Position numbers and translations under genes: made by a program. Shown here piece after piece: positions 1-7,958 of a DNA stretch of 64,000 nt. The notes beneath the pieces are model-generated. The model was given only the letters and a program-made list of their open reading frames with translations. It was not told the DNA's origin and ran no database searches. Source of the DNA: Edwardsiella piscicida (GTDB taxonomy: Bacteria; Pseudomonadota; Gammaproteobacteria; Enterobacterales; Enterobacteriaceae); the NCBI RefSeq assembly GCF_001896205.1, contig NZ_MPNU01000001.1:1969503-2033502 (forward strand), read 5' to 3'. The first letter of the stretch is position 1. The number at the start of each line of letters is the position of its first letter.

Positions 1-296
1 CGCGGGAGTAGGGAAGCGCTGCCGGGCTATAAGCCAGCCGGCGATCTTTTCACCGACTCGAATCGGGCGGCCTCAATATATTTCAGTGGATTAACTCGGC
101 GTCTTCATGCTGCCTGAGTGTTACCCTGAGGCGGACTGAATCATGAGATGCCTGATGGATTGCTTACTAAGGACATACCGTGAATTTGCATTCGCTTTTC
201 TTATGCCTGCTCAGATCCGATATCTTGGGCCGGAGGAGGCTTACGCCAGGTGGTTCAGGCTGACGTAGCATTCGGCTGATAGAACAACAGCAGTAG

Positions 297-479
297 TCAG
301 GCTCGGGTAATATCGAGTCTCTTACCGAGACTCCGTTGCAGCCTGGCCAGAATCTGAATTGCGCTCGATGACATCCTGAAGGATCTTGAAGCGGTGCTTA
401 TTTTCACGGAGAACATCTCGACGTCAGACATAGCCAGCGCAAACGCCTTATCAGGAAAAGTGATCCGTTGACGAGGCAT
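297..479 (-). pseudogene. Possible decayed transposase fragment
   Basis: A short reading frame on the minus strand encodes about 60 residues, but a second frame over the same bases reads DVLRENKHRFKILQDVIER, which looks like the start of the N-terminal helix-turn-helix of an ISNCY/IS1202-type transposase. The helix-turn-helix would need frameshifts to continue, and no DDE catalytic part is visible upstream or downstream, so this is at best a broken remnant. It lies next to the dif site, where mobile DNA often inserts. The family assignment is from memory of such motifs and is weak; the short open frame itself is probably not a gene. Confidence 0.25.
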
Positions 480-525
480 ACCGGCTTGAAGAGGCTCACG
501 TAGTAGCGTTGGGCTATATTATGCT

Positions 526-553
526 AGTTCGTATAATGTATATTATGTTAAAT
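526..553 (+). other. dif: dif site (XerC/XerD recombination site)
   Basis: The 28-bp site has an 11-bp XerC arm AGTTCGTATAA (526-536), the 6-bp central region TGTATA (537-542) and an 11-bp XerD arm TTATGTTAAAT (543-553). The central region and the XerD arm are identical to E. coli dif as I recall it. The XerC arm differs from the common gammaproteobacterial form at only one conserved position. Such a site resolves chromosome dimers with XerCD under FtsK control. KOPS polarity, matS sites and a Ter site further right agree that this is the chromosomal dif rather than a plasmid or phage site, but a dif-like site of an integrated Xer-using element cannot be excluded. Confidence 0.88.
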
Positions 554-1101
554 TACGAATGGACCAAGAAACCAGGGCACTTTCTCCATCGGTGTACTCT
601 GGCCTTAGCGTATTGGCACCTCCCCTGCGGCGTTGATCTCCCCGGCGCCTGCACTGTCTGATTGCCGCTGTTATGGTTATCGGTAGCGCTGCGCATATCG
701 CGCCGACCTTAGCCTCTTGCTTCCGCCGCATCATTCCGCGTGGTCGAAACGTGCGTTGCGATGAGACGGTATTCTGAATGCATGTTGCCGTGGATGCATT
801 TCTCACTATCGCCATATCCGTCGCCTCGATCGCCGGCCTCATTACGGATGATCATCTGCCGTCGTCGCGGCCGATATATCGCTCAAGGCTGCCGCGCTGC
901 GCTCCGTCGTTTGCCAGCGGCCATGGCATCACGTTTTATGATGCGCCGTGTTCACGGTGCCAGATATGTTGACCGGGTACGTTTTATCGGCCCTGCGCTG
1001 GTCGTCGCGATCCCCCTTGCATTGGCGTCGCTACGTGAAATCTGCGCGTCGATTAACAGGATTACCCTGCTGATTTTCTCTATCGACACCTTCTGTGCCC
1101 A
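554..1101. other. Intergenic stretch right of dif, no supported gene
   Basis: About 550 bases without a convincing gene. Overlapping short frames on both strands lack good ribosome-binding sites and resemble no family I know. Some plus-strand pieces, for example around 665-720 and 985-1075, read as hydrophobic membrane-like segments broken by stops, so this may be a decayed membrane protein gene. I see no RNA gene. Confidence 0.4.
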
Positions 1102-1138
1102 TAAAAAATGCAGCCGTCGGCTATATTGACGGCTGCAT
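1102..1138 (-). terminator. Rho-independent terminator of the Slp-family gene
   Basis: The 9-bp inverted repeat GCAGCCGTC (1110-1118) and GACGGCTGC (1128-1136) has a 9-nt loop. On the minus strand it is followed by a T-rich run (AAAAAA on the plus strand just left of the stem). It lies about 30 bases past the stop codon of the lipoprotein gene. Confidence 0.85.
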
Positions 1139-1168
1139 CGCCTAATTTATGGACAATAGCGCGCAGTT

Positions 1169-1750
1169 TTAGTGTGTAGAAGCAGTTTCCGGCTGTAGCA
1201 CCGGGTACCATCCCCAGCCGGGATCCCTATTGTTTTGCCAGGTCAGCGGCCAGTTAGGTCCAATGCCGTAGTCCCAGGCCGCCACCGGCGGCTGCGTTTC
1301 GCTCACCTGCCAGAGTTGAATGCCCTGAATGTTCAGCATGACAAAGGTATAGGGTGACGAGCCTATTTTACCCACCTCGCTGCCGCTGAGGGTTCCCAAT
1401 ACCGTGACCAGATGATGACGGTAGTTGACCGGATCGAGGAAGCGATCGCTACGGGCGATAAGTCGTCCTTGATAATGCTGATCTAGCTGCGGTCTGGCGG
1501 CGCTGTTTAACGGCAGCACGGCGATCTCCAGCAGCGTCTGTTTGGGCTGATTAATCACGTTAATCACTCGCCCACCCAGGCGAACCTGCTGACCCGTGTA
1601 GAGATTGGGCGCCATGCGGATCTGGTTAAAATCTTTTTGCAGTATCGGGCTGTTGTTACCCTGTATATCGCCGGGAATGGCGGCGCACCCGCTGAGTATT
1701 AACGGTGCACAGATCGCCGCGGCGAATAGTGAATGTCGGCACTTCATCAT
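1169..1750 (-). CDS. yeaY: Slp-family outer membrane lipoprotein (YeaY-like)
   Basis: A 193-residue lipoprotein. The N-terminus is a short basic stretch, a hydrophobic segment and the lipobox LSGC, so it should be lipidated and sent to the outer membrane. The body matches the Slp/YeaY family: an early MAPNLYTGQQVRLGG block, a middle RFLDPVNYRHHLVTVLG block and a Trp/Pro-rich C-terminal tail. Slp proteins are starvation or stationary-phase induced; the function of YeaY is not established. The start at 1750 is chosen over a longer frame because AAGGAG sits 6 bases before this ATG and the signal peptide begins there. It is transcribed alone and ends at a strong terminator. The assignment to YeaY rather than Slp rests on overall resemblance. 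Confidence 0.85.
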   Translation of the reverse strand: MMKCRHSLFAAAICAPLILSGCAAIPGDIQGNNSPILQKDFNQIRMAPNLYTGQQVRLGGRVINVINQPKQTLLEIAVLPLNSAARPQLDQHYQGRLIARSDRFLDPVNYRHHLVTVLGTLSGSEVGKIGSSPYTFVMLNIQGIQLWQVSETQPPVAAWDYGIGPNWPLTWQNNRDPGWGWYPVLQPETASTH

Positions 1751-1901
1751 GACTCTCCTTACGCAGTCACATCGAATATGATAGTTATCACTCAGTCCCA
1801 CGATGAAAAGAGATAGTTAAAGCATAGGAGTCATGCGGGAATATTGCTTGTTATATTGTGATAAAACGTCAGCGATGGCGGGAGATATCGTAGATAGGAA
1901 T

Positions 1902-1934
1902 AAAAAAATAGAGGGCGGCCATTAGGCCACCCTC
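1902..1934 (-). terminator. Rho-independent terminator of the chemoreceptor gene
   Basis: The stem GAGGGCGGCC (1911-1920) and GGCCACCCTC (1925-1934) has the loop ATTA. On the minus strand a T-run follows, about 30 bases beyond the chemoreceptor stop codon. Confidence 0.88.
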
Positions 1935-1963
1935 TCGGTTGACGCGGTATAACGTAAAGCGGA

Positions 1964-3754
1964 CTACATGCGGAACTGACCTACGGTATCGGCCAGCTCA
2001 CTCGCCTGCCCCTGCAGCGCGGCGGAGGCCGCGGTTGACTCCTCAACCAGGGCGGCGTTCTGCTGCACCATCGTATCCAGCTGGATCACTGCGCTGTTGA
2101 TCTCACTGATGCCGCGGTTTTGCTCTTCCGCCGCGTTGGTGATCTCACCCATGATGGCGCTGACGGCGCCGACGCTGTTCACAATATCCGTCATGGTTTC
2201 ACCGCTTTGGCGTACCTGATGTGAGCCGGAGGCGACGCTGGTCACGGTTGAGTCGATCAGATTTTTGATCTCTTTGGCTGCCTGGGCGCTGCGCTGGGCC
2301 AGCGTTCTGACCTCGCCGGCGACAACGGCAAATCCACGCCCCTGCTCGCCCGCGCGAGCGGCTTCAACCGCGGCGTTGAGCGCCAGTATATTGGTTTGGA
2401 ATGCAATGCCATCGATGACCCCGGTGATGTCGCCGATTTTACCGGAGGCGACCTCAATCGAAGACATGGTTTCAATGACCTGCGAGATCATCTTGCCACC
2501 GCGCTGCGCTACCTGAACGGCAGAGCTGACGGCCTCATTGGCCTGCTGGGCAGAGGTCGCCGACTGCGCGACGGTGGAAGAGATCTGCTCCAACGCCGCC
2601 GAGGTCTGCTGCAGGCTGGCCGCCGCTGACTCGGTTCGACTAGAGAGATCTTCGTTGCCCGCGGCGATTTCCCGCGCGGCAATGCGAACCGATTCACTGG
2701 TGCTGTGAATAGAGACCATCACCCGGGCCAGCTTATCCACGAACTGGTTAAATGCGCGGGCGATCTGCGAGACCTCATCTTTGCCCTGCACATCCAATCG
2801 CTTGGTCAGATCCGCGTTGTTGCCGGCGCCGATGTTTTCCATTGCCTGGCGGATATGGAACAGCGGACGCAGCGCTCGACGCGTAACGATGCCGATCACC
2901 AGCGTGGCGAGAACGATCAGAACCAACAGTGCAATGCAGGAGGCCAGCAGCAGCGAACGCATTCCGGCCGTGGCCTCTGTCTTATCCATGGCCACGACGG
3001 TATACCAGCTGGTTCCAGAGACCGGCATCGCCAGCAGCAGTACATCACGGCCGGAAACGGTCGCCTCTACGGGTTTGCCGGAGGTTAACAGCTGGGTCAG
3101 GCTCAGGCCTGGCGCGATATTGGCCAGCGGCTTCAGCGTTAGCTGCTGATTGGGGTGAGCAATAATGGTTCCGTCAGCGTTGAGCAGCATGCCAAAGCTG
3201 TTTTCCGTGGGGCGGATGGATCGCACGTTGGCAATCACTTTATCCATGTGTACATCGCCCTCGACGACGCCGCTGATCGGCGTGTCCTGTGGGCCGGGCG
3301 CGGCAAAGGTTACCACGAGGGTATGGGTATTCGCATCCATATACGGTTCGGTGACGATCGGATGCCCCGCTTTTCTGGCATTGATAAACCAGGCGCGGGT
3401 CGTGGGATCGAAGCCCGGAGGAATGCTGGCGGGATCGGATGAGATCTCCACCTTGTTGGAGTACCCCATATCCACGCTGATAAAGCCACCGGCGTCGGCT
3501 ATCTGCTTTAAGAGCGGCCGGGGATCGCTGTCCCCCACGTGGGGCGTCAGCGACGCGATCAGCGCCGTGTTGTTTTCCACCCACTGGCGTACGGTGGCGG
3601 TATGGCTAGCGGTTAAAGAGCTTAGGGTATGTTGAATGGCTTCTGCGTTGGAGTCGCTGGCAATGCGGTAATTAATCAACGTATTGACACAAAGCGACGC
3701 CGCGACAATGACGCCGGTTGTCGCGAGGATCCGTGCCCGAATGGAATCGAACAT
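1964..3754 (-). CDS. Methyl-accepting chemotaxis protein with dCACHE sensor
   Basis: A 596-residue inner-membrane chemoreceptor. TM1 is near residues 10-30. A periplasmic double-Cache domain follows (about 35-270), with TM2 near 270-293, a HAMP domain to about 345, and the cytoplasmic signalling domain. The signalling hairpin contains [15 protein letters not shown], the tip that contacts CheA and CheW. The sensor carries RAWF near residue 120, resembling the R-x-W-Y/F part of amino-acid-binding dCACHE_1 receptors; the ligand is an inference only. The C-terminus ends ADTVGQFRM with no NWETF-type tether for CheR/CheB. A sigma-28-type promoter upstream supports co-expression with the flagellar late genes. 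It is a single-gene unit with its own terminator. Confidence 0.93.
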   Translation of the reverse strand: MFDSIRARILATTGVIVAASLCVNTLINYRIASDSNAEAIQHTLSSLTASHTATVRQWVENNTALIASLTPHVGDSDPRPLLKQIADAGGFISVDMGYSNKVEISSDPASIPPGFDPTTRAWFINARKAGHPIVTEPYMDANTHTLVVTFAAPGPQDTPISGVVEGDVHMDKVIANVRSIRPTENSFGMLLNADGTIIAHPNQQLTLKPLANIAPGLSLTQLLTSGKPVEATVSGRDVLLLAMPVSGTSWYTVVAMDKTEATAGMRSLLLASCIALLVLIVLATLVIGIVTRRALRPLFHIRQAMENIGAGNNADLTKRLDVQGKDEVSQIARAFNQFVDKLARVMVSIHSTSESVRIAAREIAAGNEDLSSRTESAAASLQQTSAALEQISSTVAQSATSAQQANEAVSSAVQVAQRGGKMISQVIETMSSIEVASGKIGDITGVIDGIAFQTNILALNAAVEAARAGEQGRGFAVVAGEVRTLAQRSAQAAKEIKNLIDSTVTSVASGSHQVRQSGETMTDIVNSVGAVSAIMGEITNAAEEQNRGISEINSAVIQLDTMVQQNAALVEESTAASAALQGQASELADTVGQFRM

Positions 3755-3808
3755 AATAAGCCTGCCTGTGTAGTAAGTAAGACAAATTTTAAATGGTTAG
3801 TCTTACTG

Positions 3809-3835
3809 ATAACGGCAGACTGACTTTAAACTTGA
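3809..3835 (-). promoter_or_regulatory. Sigma-28 (FliA) promoter of the chemoreceptor
   Basis: Read on the minus strand, TCAAGTTT (3835-3828), 11 bases and GCCGTTAT (3816-3809) match the FliA consensus TAAAGTTT-N11-GCCGATAA with three mismatches and exact spacing. It lies about 55 bases upstream of the start codon, as expected for a class 3 flagellar/chemotaxis gene. Confidence 0.7.
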
Positions 3836-3920
3836 GTGATTTTATCTAATGTAAAGAGTATCAGAGTGTTACTCATGGCGAGTGTTAATATATAAGATTA
3901 TTTTTACATTGCGAAACACT

Positions 3921-3961
3921 TGCCCATAGCGCCGCCGGTCTCTGCGACGTGGCTATGGGCA
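3921..3961 (-). terminator. Inverted repeat downstream of the AraC-type gene
   Basis: A perfect 10-bp inverted repeat, TGCCCATAGC (3921-3930) and GCTATGGGCA (3952-3961), lies just past the regulator stop codon. It has a 21-nt GC-rich loop and no clean U-run, so termination is plausible but not certain. Confidence 0.45.
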
Positions 3962-3969
3962 GGCAATGG

Positions 3970-4329
3970 CTAGCTTGCCAGGCGGGAGGTCCTGCGACAC
4001 AGTAAGCGATACTCTGACGGCGAGACGCGATACTGATTTTTGAATATCTGGCAGAATGTACTTTGGCTGGGATAGCCAAGCGCGTGGCTAATCTCCTTAA
4101 TGCGCAGGTCGGTCTCTTCTAACTGCTGCAGTGAACGCTTGAGGCGTTCGAGACGAATATAGTTTGCCAGCGTCATTCCCATAGCCAGCTCAAATTCGCG
4201 GAGAAAGTAAGAGCGGGAATAACCTGAAATCGCTACCACGTCGGCGCTTTTAATTCCAAGATGAACGTGGCTGGCAATCCAGAGCTTAATGGTTGAAAAA
4301 CTTTTTAAAATAAACTTATCTCTAACCAT
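3970..4329 (-). CDS. Short AraC/XylS-family transcriptional regulator
   Basis: A 119-residue protein that is essentially only the DNA-binding part of an AraC regulator, like SoxS, MarA or Rob's N-terminus. The first helix-turn-helix includes VVAISGYSRSYFLREFE and the second KEISHALGYPSQSTFCQIFK, followed by the usual FKNQYRVSPSEYR end. There is no sensor domain, so activity is probably set by expression level. The start is the ATG with GGA about 9 bases upstream. It lies 18 bases downstream of the YfcZ-like gene on the same strand, so the two are probably co-transcribed. Targets are unknown. It does not match MarA or SoxS closely enough to name. Confidence 0.85.
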   Translation of the reverse strand: MVRDKFILKSFSTIKLWIASHVHLGIKSADVVAISGYSRSYFLREFELAMGMTLANYIRLERLKRSLQQLEETDLRIKEISHALGYPSQSTFCQIFKNQYRVSPSEYRLLCRRTSRLAS

Positions 4330-4347
4330 AGTGCAATATCCTACCGT

Positions 4348-4647
4348 TTATGCGTGGCGTAGTGAAAGTTCAAAAATAACGGTTTCAGCCTGGCATGAAA
4401 AATTGAAATGGGCGTTAAGAACAAACTCCCCTTCTTTTTCACTGATGTCGTGGGTAATGATGCAAGGGTACTCTTGCTGCGCAACGCGCTGGGCTTTCGC
4501 GGTGAGCTGGGCCAGTTGCTTCTCGGCCTCGTCACGGCTGGCATAGGCTTGCGTAATGACGGTGGTGCAATTATCGTTATCGAGCACAGAGCCAATATCG
4601 ATGGCACAGCCTTTGTTACTGCATTTATCGACGACGTCTTTCATCAC
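4348..4647 (-). CDS. YfcZ/YiiS family (DUF406) protein
   Basis: A 99-residue soluble protein with the DUF406 pattern seen in E. coli YfcZ and YiiS: an N-terminal Cys-containing segment CAIDIGSVLDNDNC, then YASRDEAEKQLAQLTAKA, and a C-terminal FNFSCQAETVIFELSLR. No molecular function is established for the family. Two adjacent ATG codons occur; the first is used here and GAGG lies about 8 bases upstream. It is the first gene of a probable two-gene unit with the AraC-type regulator. Confidence 0.85.
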   Translation of the reverse strand: MMKDVVDKCSNKGCAIDIGSVLDNDNCTTVITQAYASRDEAEKQLAQLTAKAQRVAQQEYPCIITHDISEKEGEFVLNAHFNFSCQAETVIFELSLRHA

Positions 4648-4752
4648 ATTGCCCTCATTATTATCAACTGTTTCTAGAGTAAAACAATTTAATAATTAAC
4701 AAAAACGATTAATTATAATATATACAACCACTTTTACAGATAATTACTTTAC

Positions 4753-4776
4753 AAAAAAGGTCCGCCGGAGCGGACC
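4753..4776 (-). terminator. Rho-independent terminator of asrABC
   Basis: The stem GGTCCGC (4759-4765) and GCGGACC (4770-4776) has a CGGA loop. A T-run follows on the minus strand, 20 to 45 bases past the asrC stop codon. Confidence 0.9.
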
Positions 4777-4797
4777 TGAGCCAGATTCGACGAACCG

Positions 4798-5805
4798 CTA
4801 CACCGATTTCAGGTGTACGTTGCCGACGTAGGTGTCTTCTTGCCAATACATCCGTTCGGCAACCTGAGCGCCCGGGTTCAGGGTGACGCCCCGCAGCACC
4901 CGCTTTTTAAAGTCGCTGTAGCCGGCGCGATCGATCAGATGCCCCATATGCAGATACACCGGCGTGCCGTCCAGCATTTCACGTTCAAATTCAAATATGT
5001 TGCTGATGACAGCCTGGATCACATCTTCGGTGACCCAGTTAAGAAAGACTTTGCCGACGCGCGGTGTCTTCTTACTGGTACGACCGCCCAGGCGCACCTG
5101 ATATAGCTGCTCTGGACGTCGCTGCCAGGCCAGCGTGGGACAGGCCAGCACGCACTCGCCGCAGCCGATGCACAGACTCTCCTGCTTCGTGGCCTTACCA
5201 TTCAGCAGAGAGAGACAGTCGACGGCATGGTGCTTACAGGCGCGAACGCAGGCGCCACAGCCGATGCAGCGCTCGGGGGTAAAGTGAATCCGGGCGACCC
5301 CCAGGATCCCCAGATCGGCCATGGTGGCCTTAGCGCAGTCGTTGGGGCAGCCGGCCAGCACCACCTTGAGATGATAGCGGCTGGGATAGATCAGCTTTTC
5401 CAGCCGCTGCGCCATACCGGTGGTATCCGTATTGGCCTTTTGGCAGATGCGGTTGCCCTGACAGGCCACGATATTACGCCCGCCGATGGCCTGATAGCCG
5501 GCCTTCGGATCCTCGACCTCAATCCCGCAGGTTTCAATTTCAATCTCACGGATAAAAGGCTCCAGCGCGGCGTTAACCTTGTCCATGTCTTCATAGCGAA
5601 TGCCGGGCATCGCCAGCTTTTGGCGGGTCGTCAGGTGAATCAGCCCGTTGCCATACTCTTCGGCGATCTGCTGGGCTACGCTCAGCAGACGCGCGGGCAG
5701 GATCCCCCCGGGGATCCTGACGCTGACCATGGCCTCAGAGCGCACCTTGGAGAAACGGTATTCATTCAGCGCCCGAGCGCGGTAGATATCGACATCGATA
5801 CTCAT
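4798..5805 (-). CDS. asrC: Anaerobic sulfite reductase subunit C (siroheme subunit)
   Basis: A 335-residue catalytic subunit of the AsrABC enzyme, which reduces sulfite to sulfide with NADH during anaerobic growth. The N-terminal half is the sulfite/nitrite reductase fold. Siroheme and its coupled [4Fe-4S] cluster are held by CQGNRIC (C-x5-C) and GCPNDC (C-x3-C). Two ferredoxin-type clusters are inserted after these: CIGCGACVRAC and CIGCGECVLACP. The start has AAGGAG upstream. It is the last gene of asrABC, 11 bases after asrB, and ends at a terminator. The family is known from Salmonella and clostridia and is absent from E. coli K-12. Confidence 0.96.
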   Translation of the reverse strand: MSIDVDIYRARALNEYRFSKVRSEAMVSVRIPGGILPARLLSVAQQIAEEYGNGLIHLTTRQKLAMPGIRYEDMDKVNAALEPFIREIEIETCGIEVEDPKAGYQAIGGRNIVACQGNRICQKANTDTTGMAQRLEKLIYPSRYHLKVVLAGCPNDCAKATMADLGILGVARIHFTPERCIGCGACVRACKHHAVDCLSLLNGKATKQESLCIGCGECVLACPTLAWQRRPEQLYQVRLGGRTSKKTPRVGKVFLNWVTEDVIQAVISNIFEFEREMLDGTPVYLHMGHLIDRAGYSDFKKRVLRGVTLNPGAQVAERMYWQEDTYVGNVHLKSV

Positions 5806-5816
5806 TATTGGCTCCT

Positions 5817-6635
5817 TCAGTCAACCATGGCGCGAGCGTCGGCATAGTTAAACACCGGCCCATCGACACAGATATAGACATCTCCCATGCGGCAGTGGCC
5901 GCACTTGCCGACAGAGCAGGCCATGCGACGCTCATAGTCGACCCAAATCTGTTCATCCCGCAGACCGTTTTTCTGCAGCATGGCGACCGTCGCTCGGATC
6001 ATCACCGGCGGCCCGACCACAATGGCTTGGATCTCCTCCGGCGCGCTGAAGTCCAGGTACGGCAGATGGTCGGTCACGCGCCCCAGGTGATAGTATTCGG
6101 CGATGGTGTCGCCCTCATCCAGGGTCAGACACAGGTTGTGCCGGCTGCGCCAGAAGTCGAGCTCGCGTTTGTACAGGACGCTGTCCGGATTCTTATAGCC
6201 TAAGATCATATCCAGGCTTTTCACCTGCTGCGGATGTTCGCAAAAATGGCGCATCAGCCCTTTTACCGGTGCGACGCCGGTACCGCCGGCGACCACGATC
6301 AGGCGCTTATCGTAAAACTGGCTCAGGTCATAGCCGTTGCCGTAGGCGCCGCGTAGCCAGACCTTATCACCGGCCTGCAGCGCAAACAGCGCGTCGGTCA
6401 CGTGGCCTACCCGGCGGATCAGCAGATCAACCCAGCCATCGCCATAGTCGGACACGGATATTGGCGCCTCGCCGACCAGCGGCAGAGAGACCTCCACAAA
6501 CTGGCCATAGTGCAGCGGAAAGTCGCAGGCAACGCGAAAGTTCCACTCCAGCGCCGTATGTTTCTCAATCTCCAGAATCGGGTATGCCGCTGGCAGCAGC
6601 ACCTGGTGACGATGTTCACAGTTACCGTTACACAT
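5817..6635 (-). CDS. asrB: Anaerobic sulfite reductase subunit B (FAD/NAD-binding)
   Basis: A 272-residue ferredoxin-NADP-reductase-like electron-transfer subunit. It has an FAD-binding beta barrel in the first third, the nucleotide-binding segment [16 protein letters not shown], and a C-terminal [2Fe-2S] cysteine cluster CSVGKCGHC followed by a late Cys, as in PyrK-type proteins. It passes electrons from NADH toward AsrC through AsrA. Its ATG overlaps the asrA stop region by a base, the usual sign of translational coupling. It is the middle gene of the operon. Confidence 0.96.
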   Translation of the reverse strand: MCNGNCEHRHQVLLPAAYPILEIEKHTALEWNFRVACDFPLHYGQFVEVSLPLVGEAPISVSDYGDGWVDLLIRRVGHVTDALFALQAGDKVWLRGAYGNGYDLSQFYDKRLIVVAGGTGVAPVKGLMRHFCEHPQQVKSLDMILGYKNPDSVLYKRELDFWRSRHNLCLTLDEGDTIAEYYHLGRVTDHLPYLDFSAPEEIQAIVVGPPVMIRATVAMLQKNGLRDEQIWVDYERRMACSVGKCGHCRMGDVYICVDGPVFNYADARAMVD

Positions 6636-7684
6636 TATTCCCGCTCCTCCTGCAGCACCCGGGCGACTTCAGCAGTCATCTTATTAATAATATTGGAAAA
6701 TTTTATATACTGCGGGCAACGATCGTCGCAGCGACCGCAGCCGACGCACATATGCTCACCCTCTTGGGCGCGGGCACGGTAGTCGTTGACCTTATGCAGG
6801 GCGCGAAAGCGTAGACGCTCGCTGACCTTGTCGCGGAACTGGTGGCCACCGGCCATATCGGTAAATCCGGCCACCATACAGCTGGCCCACTGGCGGCGGC
6901 GCTCGCCGCGCTGTGGATTTTCAGCGTAGGCGACATCGAAGATGCTGTAGCAGGTACAGGTTGGGCAACCGGTGGTGCAGCGGCCGCAGCCGATGCAGCG
7001 GTGCTGGTAGTCATCCCACAGCGGACTCTGCTGTAGGATCTGGCGCACGCGCTTGGGGTCATCGCATACCTGGTCCGGGGTCACCACTTTCTCGGGATTC
7101 TCGCTGACGAACCCGGCGCGATAGTTACACGCCTGCCCCAGCCCGGAAAAGGCGGCTTCTAGCGTTGGGTCGGTGATCTCGACGTTCACCCCCTGCTCAT
7201 CAAAACGCATGGCGGCGCTGTAGTTATCGGTACGGTTGGTTCCCATGGAAACGCAGAAGCAGTTTTCAAAGCTGGATGCGCACTCCATCAGCACAAACTT
7301 GATGCTGTCGCGTACCAATGCGTAGCTGTAGTCGGCATTATTGCCGTTCTTCAGATACATATAGTCAAGGCGACTCATGGCATTAATATCACAGGCGCGC
7401 GCCAGGATCAGACGTGGACGGCGATCGACATCGGCAATTTGAATCACATCGTTGTCGAAGTGAAACAGTGTCTCGGTAATGGGGGATATAATCGTGCTGG
7501 GTGCCATATGGGACTTTTCCTGCCAGACAATATCCCGCCAGCGAGTCACCTCTTGGTAGACGATATTATCAGTATCAGAAAAGCGTCCGCCGCGATACTC
7601 CGCCACCGGCGCATAAACCCGGTAGTGGCTGCGCAGGCGCGTCAGCGCCGCGTCGGCGTCGGCCTCAGACAAACGAAGTGACAT
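6635..7684 (-). CDS. asrA: Anaerobic sulfite reductase subunit A (iron-sulfur)
   Basis: A 349-residue iron-sulfur electron carrier and first gene of asrABC. Two [4Fe-4S] motifs are visible in the C-terminal half: [16 protein letters not shown] and [12 protein letters not shown]. The start is set by GGAGAAG 5 bases upstream. In Salmonella the operon is induced by sulfite without oxygen, but I see no clear FNR half-site pair in the upstream sequence here. The upstream gap to rlhA carries a perfect 20-bp palindrome about 200 bases before the start, which might be an operator. Confidence 0.95.
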   Translation of the reverse strand: MSLRLSEADADAALTRLRSHYRVYAPVAEYRGGRFSDTDNIVYQEVTRWRDIVWQEKSHMAPSTIISPITETLFHFDNDVIQIADVDRRPRLILARACDINAMSRLDYMYLKNGNNADYSYALVRDSIKFVLMECASSFENCFCVSMGTNRTDNYSAAMRFDEQGVNVEITDPTLEAAFSGLGQACNYRAGFVSENPEKVVTPDQVCDDPKRVRQILQQSPLWDDYQHRCIGCGRCTTGCPTCTCYSIFDVAYAENPQRGERRRQWASCMVAGFTDMAGGHQFRDKVSERLRFRALHKVNDYRARAQEGEHMCVGCGRCDDRCPQYIKFSNIINKMTAEVARVLQEERE

Positions 7685-7888
7685 AATGACTTCTCCACGT
7701 TAATTGTATGGATTTTCTGAATATGAATATATAACGCCTGCGCGACGTCGACTTACGCGAAATGCGAATTAGCGATAAAGTAAAAAGAGGTAAATGGAAT
7801 TTATCTTATAAAAACAACAAATTATTTTATTCCCGGGCGAGGGTCGCGGTGGGTAGGCAGTCAGAAATGTAAGTCAGATCGCATTTTT

Positions 7889-7908
7889 GGCGGGAGATAT
7901 CTCCCGCC
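7889..7908. repeat. 20-bp perfect palindrome between rlhA and asrA
   Basis: GGCGGGAGAT followed directly by its reverse complement ATCTCCCGCC. It has no U-run on the proper side for either neighbour, so it does not look like a standard terminator. The half GGCGGGAGATAT also occurs near 1878, upstream of the Slp-family gene. An operator is possible but unproven. Confidence 0.6.
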
Positions 7909-7958
7909 GATGGGTAAAGAAAATGAAAATAATTGGTTATTTTACGGATATTTTAGAA

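Noticed and set aside
740-1129. Plus-strand frame of 129 codons right of dif
   Set aside because: No ribosome site or recognised family; overlaps the terminator of the lipoprotein gene.
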